Origin: Aquarana catesbeiana
Lineage: Eukaryota; Chordata; Amphibia; Anura; Ranidae
Direction: 5' to 3'
Assembly (NCBI RefSeq): GCF_042186555.1
Contig: NC_133332.1
Coordinates: forward strand, 213,075,602-213,139,601
DNA length: 64,000 bases
Shown: positions 23,161-33,684 of the stretch, piece by piece
Layout of the letters: each line of letters opens with the position of its first letter
How positions within the stretch are numbered: position 1 is the first letter of the stretch
Made by a program: the position numbers and the translations under genes
The notes under the pieces: model-generated
The model's input: the letters and a program-made list of their open reading frames with translations, nothing else
The model's database searches: none
Told to the model about the DNA's origin: nothing

Positions 23161-23319
23161 GGATAGAGGGGGTGCTAAAAGTCCACTGGTTAGGGGTCTC
23201 AAATTACTTACCTTGCACTGGGCGTTGACAACCCACGCTACGCCACTGGTTGGCAAAGACATCACCCAGGACTGCCAAAAATAAGAAAAACAAAAATACA
23301 AAAACAAAAACAAACACAC

Positions 23320-24149
23320 AAAAATATTATTATGAGGGAAATCAAATCAAGGACTAGACTGGGTTTAAACACTGGTCTGTGTGAACCAAATGTATGTAGC
23401 CAGCCGCTCAGGACTACTCACAGAAAGGACAAGTAAGAGATAGAGCACAGCATTATTTGTTTTAAGAGATCCAGAGTGGCTACCGCAATTAAAACAATGC
23501 ATCTCCTATTGAAGCAACGTTAACTCTGAGCCATCCTGCACTGACAAAAGGGAAAAATAAGCTCCAACTAGGTGGCAATTCAACTTGTCAGTGCAGGAAG
23601 AGTGTATGCTCCATGCTGCCACAGATGCCAGGTGTAGAAACGGGGCATTTGACAAGCTACACTGCACAAATAATGGGCTTGTACCCGGCAATGCCCTATT
23701 TCTGACACAGGGCATAAATAAATGAATAATAATATTAATAGCGGGATGGAGTAGGTAAATGCATACAACAAAATAAAATTGCAAGTACTGTAAAATAAAA
23801 AAAAAATTAAAAGCATTATGGAAACGTAAGTGCAGTGTGGGGACAGTGTGGGTACTGATCGACACATAATACTGAAGTATAAATCAATTATATGCATCTT
23901 TGTGTAAATATATTAAAAACAATGCTAGGAGAAAAATAAAGATTATTAACTGCTAAAACTCATCAGAAAACCTCAGGTGAGGGAATACTATGGGGCTTGA
24001 CAAGTCCCACACTTGAATGGACATTATCCAAAACAAACTATGAACAGATCAGAAGGTGTGCAAATGGCTAAACCTGCCTGTAAAAAACATATATACTGTG
24101 TATAGAGCAACTAATGACAGACCTAAGTGTTGATGATGGTATAAGGGAT
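23320..24149. other. Unclassified, partly PLE 3' flank
   Basis: AT-rich DNA with an A/C-rich simple region near 23285-23330. The last 200 bp probably belong to the 3' untranslated part of the minus-strand PLE that follows. No coding region was recognised. Confidence 0.4.
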
Positions 24150-24421
24150 GCTGGAGTAACTATAAGATAGTGCTTACATCTAACGCTTCGTTGAGGCCTT
24201 TAGGGGACATGGTATCAAGTTTAAAAATCCAGTATGTTTTCTGCCACATAGGGTTTTGAATAGTTCGCCTTCTGACAAGGAGGCTGTAATAGACTCAATC
24301 ACATGGACTGTGAGGCAGTTGGGATCCTTTCCATGATGTTAGAGGCAGTGTCTTTTTGAGTAAGCCTTTTTCTACATACCTGCGATGCTCTCCAAACCTA
24401 GCTCGGAGCAATCTAACAGTC

Positions 24422-24876
24422 TGCCAGGTCTGGGCTCTCAGTCCTTCCTTCTCTGTGCTCAGGTTGCTTAGCTGTCGGTTAATTGCCAGGACTCATCGTT
24501 CCACGGTGGCTCACCTGTTGATCATCTCCTGCTCTTCAGTCAAGCCCACAGCCAGCCCCTCCTGGCTATTTAAACTGCCTGGTTCATTTCATCATTTGCC
24601 TTCGCCTTGGTCAAACATATCTAGAGACTCTCTGCTGTGTTCCTGTTGAAGACTTGCCTGGCTGACGTCCCTTCTGGTTCCTGATCCTGTCTGCTACCTC
24701 TGACTACGCTGATCTCTGGCTCCCCGATTTCCTGGCTTGTTCTGACTACCTGATTTGGCTACAGAACCCTGGCTATGTTTTGACTATGTTTACCAGTTGT
24801 ACCATTTTTACCATTTTATTAAAACGTGTGATTTTTACTGCATTTTCTGTCTCTGTCTGTTTCATGGTTCCTGACA
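24422..24876 (+). repeat. Solo gypsy LTR
   Basis: Starts TGCCAGGTCTGGGCT and ends CATGGTTCCTGACA, with a perfect 5-bp TSD CAGTC at 24417-24421 and 24877-24881. The sequence is related to the LTR of the gypsy element at 15362-20451, in the opposite orientation. It interrupts the decayed PLE. Confidence 0.85.
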
Positions 24877-25169
24877 CAGTCCTACCCACATATTGTATAC
24901 TACAGCAACAGTGGATGCAATTTATCACAGAGGAAGAGGAGCAAATGAAGAACTCTTTGATGTGGTAAGTACAGCCCTTGTGGTCTCCAAAGGATTGCTG
25001 CCCATGATTGATAAAGGCACAGGTAAGGCAATTTCATTTTTTGCATTTGAACATGTCTTTTAATGCGTGAAATGTTACATAAATGTTTACATAGTTAGCA
25101 AAGTTGGAGTGTGGGTGCGTGTCTACAATTGTCCCTATCCCTGTACATTGTGTCTCATTAAGATGCTCA

Positions 25170-25451
25170 TCTATTATATTTTTATTTATTTAAGGTACCC
25201 ATATAGCTCAGTCAATTTACACTGCGCTCCACACATACATCGCTCCCTACCCTCAAGGAGCCCACAATCCAAGGTCCCCAACTCACATTCATATACTAGT
25301 GCCAATTTTGGACATAAGCCAATTAACCTACCAGCATGTCTTTGGAGTGTGGGAGGAAACTGGATTACCCAGAGGAAACCCATGCAGGCACAGGGAGAAC
25401 ATGCAAACTCCAGGCAGGTAGTGTCGTGGTCGGGATTCAAACCAGCGAGTG
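25170..25451 (-). mobile_element. tRNA-derived SINE, truncated
   Basis: On the minus strand a B-box-like GGTTTGAATCCC (near 25440) is followed by CCTGGAGTTTGCATGTTCTC and CCTCCCACACTCCAAAGACA. These are the conserved core of a widespread vertebrate tRNA-derived SINE. The A-box end is missing where the LTR at 25452 begins. Confidence 0.75.
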
Positions 25452-26122
25452 TGTCAAGGATACCCTGTAGCAGATGTGCGGGCATTCAGACATGCGCACA
25501 CATGTTCCTATGAGTGCCCGCTGGGCCAGGCAGTTGGGTAACACGCGGAAGGCCCGCTAACTCGGCTTGGCACTAATGACCCTTTAAAAAGGACAGCAGC
25601 TGCTCTAGTGCAGTGCTGTCTGATCTGCAGCTTTACCTGAGCCCTGATCCCGTACCTTCCTGTGATTATACTGACCCAGCTCTGTTTGACTACTGCTGCC
25701 TTCTCCTATCCTGACCCAGCTTACCTTGACCCTGCTATACCTGTACCTGTTGATCTCCCGTTGCTAACCTCTGCCTGCCTGTTGACTACTCTCTGCCTGC
25801 TGTATAACATACCTGTTACCCGTGCTGACCCGGCTTGCCTCACTCTGCTCCAGCCTGCTCCTGTACCTGCCAGTGCCTGAGGTCGCTGATCCACACCTGT
25901 AACCACCCCCTCCAGCTGCTACTACAGTCCAGCCTTTCCGGTGGATCATCTCTACTCATCTGTGCCAGCTACTACGAATCTTACAGGCGCTACTACGAAT
26001 CTTACAGACACTCCTAGCTCACTGCGCTCTCGCGACCACTGTTGCAACCCCAGTGGTCCCCGAGCCAGGGCTATAAGAGAGGTCTCCTTCTACCATTAGG
26101 CTGTGATACAAGGTACGTGACA
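25452..26122 (-). repeat. LTR (probably solo)
   Basis: A 671-bp block bounded by TGTCAAGG and ACGTGACA, with inverted TGTCA/TGACA termini. Flanks GAGTG (25447-25451) and AAGTG (26123-26127) match at four of five bases. The interior has the C/T-rich CCTGACC-type composition of the other gypsy LTRs here. Strand and family are uncertain. Confidence 0.65.
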
Positions 26123-26909
26123 AAGTGGTAATGATGGAAGTTGAGGAGTTATGATCATAATATGCTAGATATCTGTCAGACGCTGCATCGATTGATTCCT
26201 GGCTGTAGTCTTTCTGTCGAAATCTTTGTTCAAGAACATGACCCTGAGATATGTAATCTTCTCTTAGGGTAAAATTTTCTTATAATCTGCAGAATTGACT
26301 GACTGGAATGTTACATTTCCAGACTGGATGGTGGCAGCTCTCCTGATGCAGATATGAATTGCCAGCTGTTGGTTTAAAATGAATCTTAGAACAGATATGG
26401 CTGGAGGCCCTGTAAAAAAGGTCTACATCCAAGAATGTAAGTACTTCTTTATTCACTTATGTGAATCGAATGCCAAATGTGTTGGTACTGCAGTAATCAA
26501 TGAACCTTTGTAATGGCTCTTCATCCCCTTGCTAGATGAGAATGATGTCAATGTATAGATGACTATATGCTCTGCATAGGGGTTGTTTGACCTGATGTAA
26601 GGGTCTTCCCAATACCCCATGAATAGGTTTGCATAACTAGGGCCAAAACTTGCGCCTATGGCAGTGCCGACTAGGGATGAGCTGAATACCCCCGTTTGGT
26701 TCGCACCAGAACATGCGAACAGGCAAAAAATTTGTTCGAATGCGAGAACACCGTTAAAGTCTAATAAAAGTGTAATGTCCCTTTAAATTTCGTACCTGGG
26801 GGGTGTCTACAGTATGCCGGTAAAGGGGCGCATGTTTCCCGTGTTTAGAACAGTCTGATGGCATGGAGGGAAGCTCCCGCTGTGTGACGCTTCTCCTCTT
26901 CTGACAGTT

Positions 26910-27064
26910 CTTAAATAATGGGGGCGGGGCCACCCGGTGACCCCGCCCCCTCTGATGCACGGTGACTTGACGGTACTTCCCTGTGGCGTCACGGGGAATG
27001 CCACAGGGAAGTCCCGTCAAGTCATTGTGCGTCAGAGGGGGGCGGGGTCACCCCATTATTTAAG
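26910..27064. promoter_or_regulatory. Palindromic bidirectional promoter-like core in hAT copy B
   Basis: TATTTAAG faces outward on both sides (minus strand 26917-26910, plus strand 27057-27064), each beside a GGGGCGGGG box. About 70 bp beyond each TATA are inverted copies (GTCAGAAGAGGAGAAGCGTC on the plus side). The plus arm continues through a GAAGAA-rich unit with a direct repeat (27095-27130 and 27184-27220) to AATAAA at 27378-27383. The minus arm is cut short. Confidence 0.5.
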
Positions 27065-27429
27065 AACCGTCAGAAGAGGAGAAGCGTCACACAGCGGGAG
27101 CCTCCCTCCATGCCATCATGGATGCGGAGCGGCCCAAAAAGAAGATGAAGAGACGAAGATTAAGAGAAGAAGATGAAAAGAAGAGCGGGAGCCTCCCTCC
27201 ATGCCATCATGGATGCGGAGTGGCCTGAGGAGAAGAAGGGAAGAAGACGCCGACGCCGTGGAGGAGATGCCGGACGAGAACACCAGAGGAAGAACCAGAA
27301 GAAGAAGAAGATGGAGGAAGAAACCAGAGGAAGAGAGAAGACAGAAGAAAGAACAAAGAAGAAAGAAGAAGCATTTAAATAAAGGAATTGTCAAAAACTG
27401 TCTCTTGTCATTTGACAGTTTTTTAGTGA

Positions 27430-28650
27430 AATGGTTTTCAGAGGATCCTCTGAAGAAGTCACGTGACGTGATGACACGCGTTAGGAGCACGGGACGCTGC
27501 CACGTACTAGCTGAATGTGACGAGCTTGGCGCTCGTGGATGTATTACCCCCCAGCTGTTTTTTAAATGTAATTTTATGGAATTTTTGCCTACTTAATAAA
27601 TTGTACGTTATACGGGATCATGCTATGTGCGTTTTTTGTTTCTTATACCGCACATTTTAACTCTGCCTGACGAGTGGTGAGGAGTAGGAAGCGGGGACAG
27701 ATTGAGGATTACAGCCAGAATTTGGGATTATACGAGCTCGGCGCTCGTGGGTTGAGGCCTGCGCTCATTGTTTACAAGTGAGTGCAACCCCCCCACCCCC
27801 CCTCCCCTTCTGTGTCTTGCTACCACCCCCTCACACCAGACGTCACGGAATTATACTATATGCTGTTCGTTTTGTCTCTCCATATGCCATACTGCATCCT
27901 CAACCAACGCCACCCATTGTACCACTGGATTATCCTATTCGCTGGTTTTCCACTACATATGCTGTATACCTTACAGCTGTAAGGTAAGCGGCCTGTGAAC
28001 ACGGAGGTGCCCTCACTGAAGAACACTCCCCTTCTTTCCACCACTGGCATTTGGTCTGCATTTAGAAGTGTCACATTTGGTGGTGGGACTGTTGTTACAT
28101 TTTTTACCTTTTGGATTATGTCTGCAAGTCGCCAAGTGCTGGCGTGCTACTAGCATATACCACTGGGACTATTTAATATTTTTTATATATATATTGTTAC
28201 TTATTTATATTTTTCTGATAACTACTTATTCATTTTTCATGCCATCAGCTACCCACAGTGTCAGCATATTGATACACGTTTAAAGGGATTTTTATTTGAT
28301 ATTTTCTGGGTTTATGCACCCCCTATGTTGATTCACATATCCATGTGCACTGCTTGCTTCTTATATATAATTTTTGATGTTAGCACTCCTGGTATGCACT
28401 ATTAAGTGTGAGTGTTTTTTTGTGCTCTTATTTATACTTTTACATTGATATATTTGCATCCGTGAGTCCTTCCCTTTATGTATTTGAATCATGTATTCAG
28501 GTTATCTGATATTCACTATGTATGTACTATTGTATAGTCCCCCTTTCCCCTTTTCCCCATTCCCCTTTATCACAGCGCAACTACCACCCCCCTACTTACA
28601 CAATTTTCTTGCCTGTTTGGAGCAGTCTTTAGGTGTTGCAGCAGTGTCCC
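27430..28650 (+). mobile_element. Probable PLE-type 3' tail nested in hAT copy B
   Basis: Non-coding DNA that begins with a hammerhead-like signature (27450-27482) and runs through T-rich sequence resembling PLE 3' untranslated regions. There is no coding domain and no clear TSD, so the assignment is tentative. Confidence 0.35.
27450..27482 (+). ncRNA. Hammerhead-like motif, degenerate
   Basis: CTGAAGAA, then stem GTCAC/GTGAT with loop GTGAC, then GACACGCGTT. This fits the shared CTGANGAA-stem-GAAACGCGTY layout with one change in the GAAA core. Confidence 0.4.
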
Positions 28651-30828
28651 TTTAGAATAGGCTTCCGCTGACAGCGCAGGAGTTATCACTTTTCACGCAA
28701 TACCATGAATATAAGCCTTTAAAATTAGCACTTTTGATTTCTCCCATAGACTTTTAAAGGGTGTTCTGCAGCATTCGAATTTGCCCACCCCACACCCCAA
28801 ATTGTTCTCTGTTCGGCGAACAGCCGATGTTCGAGTCGAACATGAGTTCGACTTGAACTCAAAGCTCATCCCTAGTGCCGACCTTTTGAAGAAAAAAGTC
28901 TCCAAGGAATTGAAAATAGTTATGCTGAAGGGCAAAGTGAGTGGCCTCAAGAATGAATTAGGCTTGTCTACTGTTGAAGTTGTGGTCCTTAACTAAAAAA
29001 TACTAGAGGGCTCTTAAGCCCTCCTAGTGCGAAATAGAGATGTAGAGAGATGTTACGTCTAAAGAAACCCAACATTAATCAGGCTCCCATTTATACTGGG
29101 CAAGTGTACTAAGTATGTGGCCCGGACCTTTGATATACACCGGTAGAAACTGGACCAGTGGCTGCAAAAATAGTCAATGTAGTCTGAGAGGCCACTCGTC
29201 AAGCTGTTCAAAGAGGCCACTATGGGTCGTCCTGGGGGCAAAGTCATACATTTGTGAACTTTTGGCAGGCGGTAGAAGTATGGAGTGCTAAAATATGGAC
29301 CAAGGAAAAAGGCTTAGCTTGGTAGGGATAGAAGATTGATTGTGGTTTAAATGTAGTGTGTGTGATGGTGATATCCCCCACCCCGATGTAATCTTAATCC
29401 ACCACAGCAAAGTCTCCAGGGCAATCCCCTGATTCCAGGAGGAGGCTATATAGGGCTTCCAGGCCTTTTTGATCTTCATTGTCCCCAAACCAGCAATGTT
29501 CAGATGAATTCGCTGTCATCACACTGATGCCATCTTCCAATTGTTTGCGTGTTTCATTCCTTTCCTTGCCAATGTGGAAACATTGTGAAGTCAGGGATTG
29601 AACAAACCTGTTGAGATCTTTAAACAGATTGAATGGCTTGGGAGTGCAAGTGGATAGAAAATTGAGACCTTTTTGTAAGATGGGGTATTCATAAGAAGAA
29701 AGCTGTTTCGAGTAAAGGATGTAGATTTTTATCGTGAAGAGGGTGTCTTCACTCTTTTTCTTCTGGGCTCCCCCCCCCCGCAGCCTCTTCTAATGCGTCT
29801 CAAGGTCCTTTTGTAGCTATCTGCAGGGGGGTCTCCTGAAAAGGGGTCACTGGTTCAGAACCCATAGATGCTATTTCTAGGTCTGTTGCTGGATCAATAA
29901 TGGGCCTCGGGGAACCGTTTGTGAGGTCGTGCCCAACAGCGTCCACTTCTTTGTGTTGTCCGGGACTCCAAATTGGATATCTTTTGCTTTGTTTCAAATG
30001 GAGTGGTACCACCTTCTGTTCTGTGATGTTCCCCTCCACTTGCATTAGATTGTTGTCACTCCGAGGGCCTTGGCTTCTGTTTCCTACCTATTCATGGGTC
30101 CAATGAGTTCTGATCCATAGGAGTCTTCGTGTCTGTTTTGGAGACGGGTGTGGAGGTGGATGGCTGTTTTAACTGATTATTCATTCTACCATATTTGTGG
30201 GAGAAGAACTGATCAAGGGTGGATGATTTATGAGATGTTCTTAATCGATTACATTTAGAGGATGCAGTTAAGTGACTACCCTTGTTGCCAGAATTGGGGG
30301 TATTCCTATATTCACTGGGATTCGCTGCCTGATTTGCTGTAAAACGTAAAATGTATGGTAAAAATTGAGAGAAAATGCTTATGATTGGGCATCATTGTCC
30401 TTCCAGATTCAGTTTCATTCTGATAAGTAAAACCCATAGTTTATGAGGGTCTCAGGTACCACGCTGCATATTAGTGGATTTTGTATTCCAAAAGAGGGTG
30501 GTAACACTTATACAACTGGTTGTGTTTGGTGATTTTTGCAGATCTTTATATTCCTGTTTTTCCACCAGACAGGAATTGTGGCTGAAGTGAGCCTATATGT
30601 ATGATGGATTAAAAGTATTGTGCAAACTGAGCAGACCTAAGACTAATAAACAGAAAAATTAAATTGTTCACAGTAAATATATACTCACCGGCCACTTTAT
30701 TAGGTACACCTTGCTAGTACCGGGTTGGACCCCCTTTTGCCTTCAGAACTGCCTTCATTAACAAACGCAACACATTCAGTTTCAGTCTTTAACTAAAAAG
30801 TTCATTAGAAAGTCCATTCTAAAGTTCT

Positions 30829-33660
30829 TTAGAAACAAGTCCAGGCTTGTAATACATCAAAGGCCTTGCTCTCCACAGCTTTTGTGATCTTCCTGTGGAG
30901 TGGAAAACAAAGCGGATTATCTGTTCCTTCTAATAATACATAAACAGTAGATCCAAGCCCTTCAGCTACAATCTCTCCTCTAAATGGCTTCTTGCCTGGA
31001 TATCTGACTAACAATTTGCCCCCTACCTGTACCCACTTCTGACCCTCCCAAAGAACATCAATAGGGAGGAGAGGAAATATACTGATATTTCCCAGAAGAT
31101 CACTGCTGTTTATTTTGGAAGGTTTGATGTTATGTAGCCTCACTTTCCACTCTTGCTGAGAAGTATCCACTAACCAATCAGAGTCCCAGTCACTGTTTTT
31201 AAGCTCATCTGCCAATGCAAATATAACTTCAAACCTTCCTGCCAGATTCCCTCTCATTCCTAGATAGGTTTCAGCTTCAGATACGTCACTCTTGGTTTCA
31301 ATGTCATGGGAAGCAGTAACATGGTATCTGTTAAGCCCTGTTCTTTCAGGAACCTTACATAAATACTGAACTTTGCACTCCAGCTGTGGAATCTGTGCCC
31401 CAGCCCCTACCATCCTCTCATATGGTGTGCTTTTGGCTATTGGCCTAGAATTTAACAACATGACTGTCTGTGTGAGGACCCGATCCCACCCCCTTAGTGT
31501 ATGTGTGGGTGTAAGTTTGCATATCTGGTCCTTCAATAGTCCATTGTATCTTTAAATCAAACCAGCTGCCTGTGGATGGTATGGGATGTGGCACAACCAG
31601 TACACTCCAGAATCTTTGGCCCACTGCTGTACTGTTGATCCGGTGGACTTCCACGTGGGCATCCAAGTTGTCAATTCTTTAAAAACCGCCCAGCTGTCAG
31701 TGTAGATAGTGACATGGGAAGAAGGATCCTCCTGAAGAGTCATCACTACAGCTTTCAACTCTCCATTTCTGACTGGACCCTCCAATTCTGGTCTCCTGCA
31801 GGACTGTGTCGGTACTTGTGTTGTAGGCTGCTGCTGTCCATTTACGCCCAGATGAGGCGACTATGGCTGAACCATCAGTGAACCACACTGACTCCTTCAT
31901 GTCTTCTGACAGAGACTCAGAGGGTGGAGTCTCTTGAACTGGGGATGACTGCAGCACAGGAATTTCTTGTGGCCGGGTGCTGGTAAAAGTAACAAGCCCT
32001 GCCAACTGTTTTGAAATGTCTCTAACATACCCAACTGCAATACCCCCTCTTTCTTGAAGGTACCACTTCCATTTCATCAGTGTCTGGTTCTGGGCTACAG
32101 CTGCCCTAGTGGTAAGTCCATTATCTCTCACCCATCCTGCTATAGGCAATGCAGTATGGATGGTGACTGTGTCCTTTCCTGTAATGGTCTCTACATGTTG
32201 AAGTGCTGTGTAGGCCCCAAACAGGTACTTCTCTACGGGGCGTGTATCTCTTCTGTTCCCCTTGTCAGTTGTTTGGACCAAAATCCAATGGGTATCTCTC
32301 AGTCCTTTCTTTTCATTTGGCTGCCATAGACTCCAAGATATGTTACTATTCTGCTCCACTACATCCAGTTGAAATGGTACTCCTTGTCTCACGGGTCCTA
32401 ATCCCTGATGCTGCAAAATAGCTTCTTTAGCAGCAAGGAATGCAGTCCGCTGCTCTGAAAGCCCAGGAGAACTCAGTCTTTTTCTTGGTGACATAATATA
32501 TAGGCCTCAGAATCAGTCCAAGATGTGGGATGAATGATCTCCAGAACCCCACAACTCCAATGAACTTATGTGCCTCCTCTTTGGTAGTAGGGGGCGACGG
32601 AGCCTGGATAGTTTGCACAACTGTCTCTGGAATTTTCCTCCATGGCTCAGTCCACATCATTCCTAGGAATTTCACTTCTGTGGCAGGTCCTTGGACTTTG
32701 TCTTTGTCGATAGCCCACCCTCTGTTCTCCATGTGATGTATCAGCAGGTGCAGTGCTTCAGTTACATCTTCTTTTGTTCCAGAGATCATGATGTCATCAA
32801 TGTAGTGAAACACTTTCAAACTCATGGAACTTAAATCTCGGGCAATCAGTCCATGACAAATCGTTGGAGAATGAACATAGTCTTCAGGAAGCACAGTGAA
32901 AGTGTATTGGAGGCCGTCCCACACCATAGGAAACTGGTCTTGACACTCTGGGTCTATCAAAATCGAAAAGAAAGCATTAGCCAGGTCTATCACAGCATGA
33001 TATTCTCCTGCATCTTTAGCAATTTTCTCAACAATTGAGATCATATCTGGTACAGCTGACTTCAATGGAGGTGCCACTTTGTTTAGACCTCTGTAATCCA
33101 TAGTCATTCTATATGTCCCATCAGGTTTCTTTACTGGGAACACCGGAGACGAGAAAGGACTTACAGCAGGTCTGAGGATCCCTACTCTCAACAGTTCTTG
33201 TATAGTCTCCCCAATTTCTTTGTGGCCTCCAGGAAGTCTGTACTGCTTGAGACAGACTGGCTTCTCTGGTGCAGGAATGTAGACAGGGGTCCATTTCGCA
33301 TGACCTCTGACCACAGCCTTCATCGCCATTACCAGATACGTTTTATCAGGATACCCGAATGTGAATGTACCTCTTTCAGTCTGAATTGACTGACCTTGAA
33401 GTACATCCATCCCAAGAATATTTTCTGGTAACTCTGATACCAAAACATTTGTCATAAATCCTGATCCCTTGCCAATAGCCAATTTCACCATATCATAACT
33501 GCTGGTGTAGTTTGCCCTCCCAAACCTCCCACGTAAATCAGTTCTCCTTTGTAATGGGAAGGATTTCCTTGCAAAAGTGTAACTTCAGCTCCGCTATCAA
33601 CTAAAGCCATTACATGTGTAGGAGAAGATGACTAGCCCCACCATACAGTGACAGGTGCAT
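30829..33660 (-). pseudogene. ERV-L-like pro-pol, defective
   Basis: An old class III (ERV-L-like) endogenous retrovirus. The protease motif LVDSGAE lies near 33595, just before a frameshift and stop near 33490. RT is open at 32427-33491 with the YIDD active site near 32790. RNase H begins FTDGSAI near 31890. The next segment (31552-31785) runs from an RNase H block ending near WMPTW straight into the late integrase core (IPYHPQAAG). Most of the RNase H end and the integrase N-terminus are therefore deleted. A TAA stop at 31552-31554 stands where the integrase catalytic glutamate is expected. Downstream integrase sequence is open to 30829. No env and no 3' LTR are present. Confidence 0.85.
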
Positions 33661-33684
33661 ATGCTGTCACTGCCCTCACTAATA

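Larger units (their letters stand above)
26672..28874. mobile_element. hAT-type non-autonomous element, copy B
   Basis: Bounded by TAGGGATGAGC and its complement, with a perfect 8-bp TSD GTGCCGAC at 26664-26671 and 28875-28882. Its terminal and TTCGAGTCGAAC-type subterminal sequences match copy A (8265-9875) in inverted orientation. It interrupts the RT domain of the decayed PLE. It holds a palindromic promoter-like core (26910-27064) and a PLE-type tail (27430-28650). Confidence 0.85.
24150..30380 (-). mobile_element. Decayed Neptune-like Penelope element, much interrupted
   Basis: Minus-strand translation in mixed frames recovers PLE landmarks in the correct order. PPGRPIVASLNSLTSGLSDYI lies near 29250-29190 and GTAIGASFGPSYANLFMGYW near 26660-26600. 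Decayed RT C-terminal sequence follows to about 26125. The GIY-YIG C-terminus YWIFKLDTMSPKGLNEA lies near 24240-24185. Low-complexity N-terminal sequence occupies 29300-30370. It is split by a hAT element (26672-28874), an LTR (25452-26122), a SINE and a solo LTR (24422-24876). There are stops throughout. Confidence 0.75.

Noticed and set aside
24150..24360. Treating the whole 24-30 kb decayed PLE as the same family as 37336-46551
   Set aside because: Both are GIY-YIG PLEs, but the readable protein segments and 3' sequences differ clearly, so they belong to separate families.
24898..24970. Exon-like segment with a TATACTACAG acceptor and GTAAGT donor
   Set aside because: It is only about 60 bp, lies inside a decayed PLE, encodes no recognisable domain and has no partner exons.
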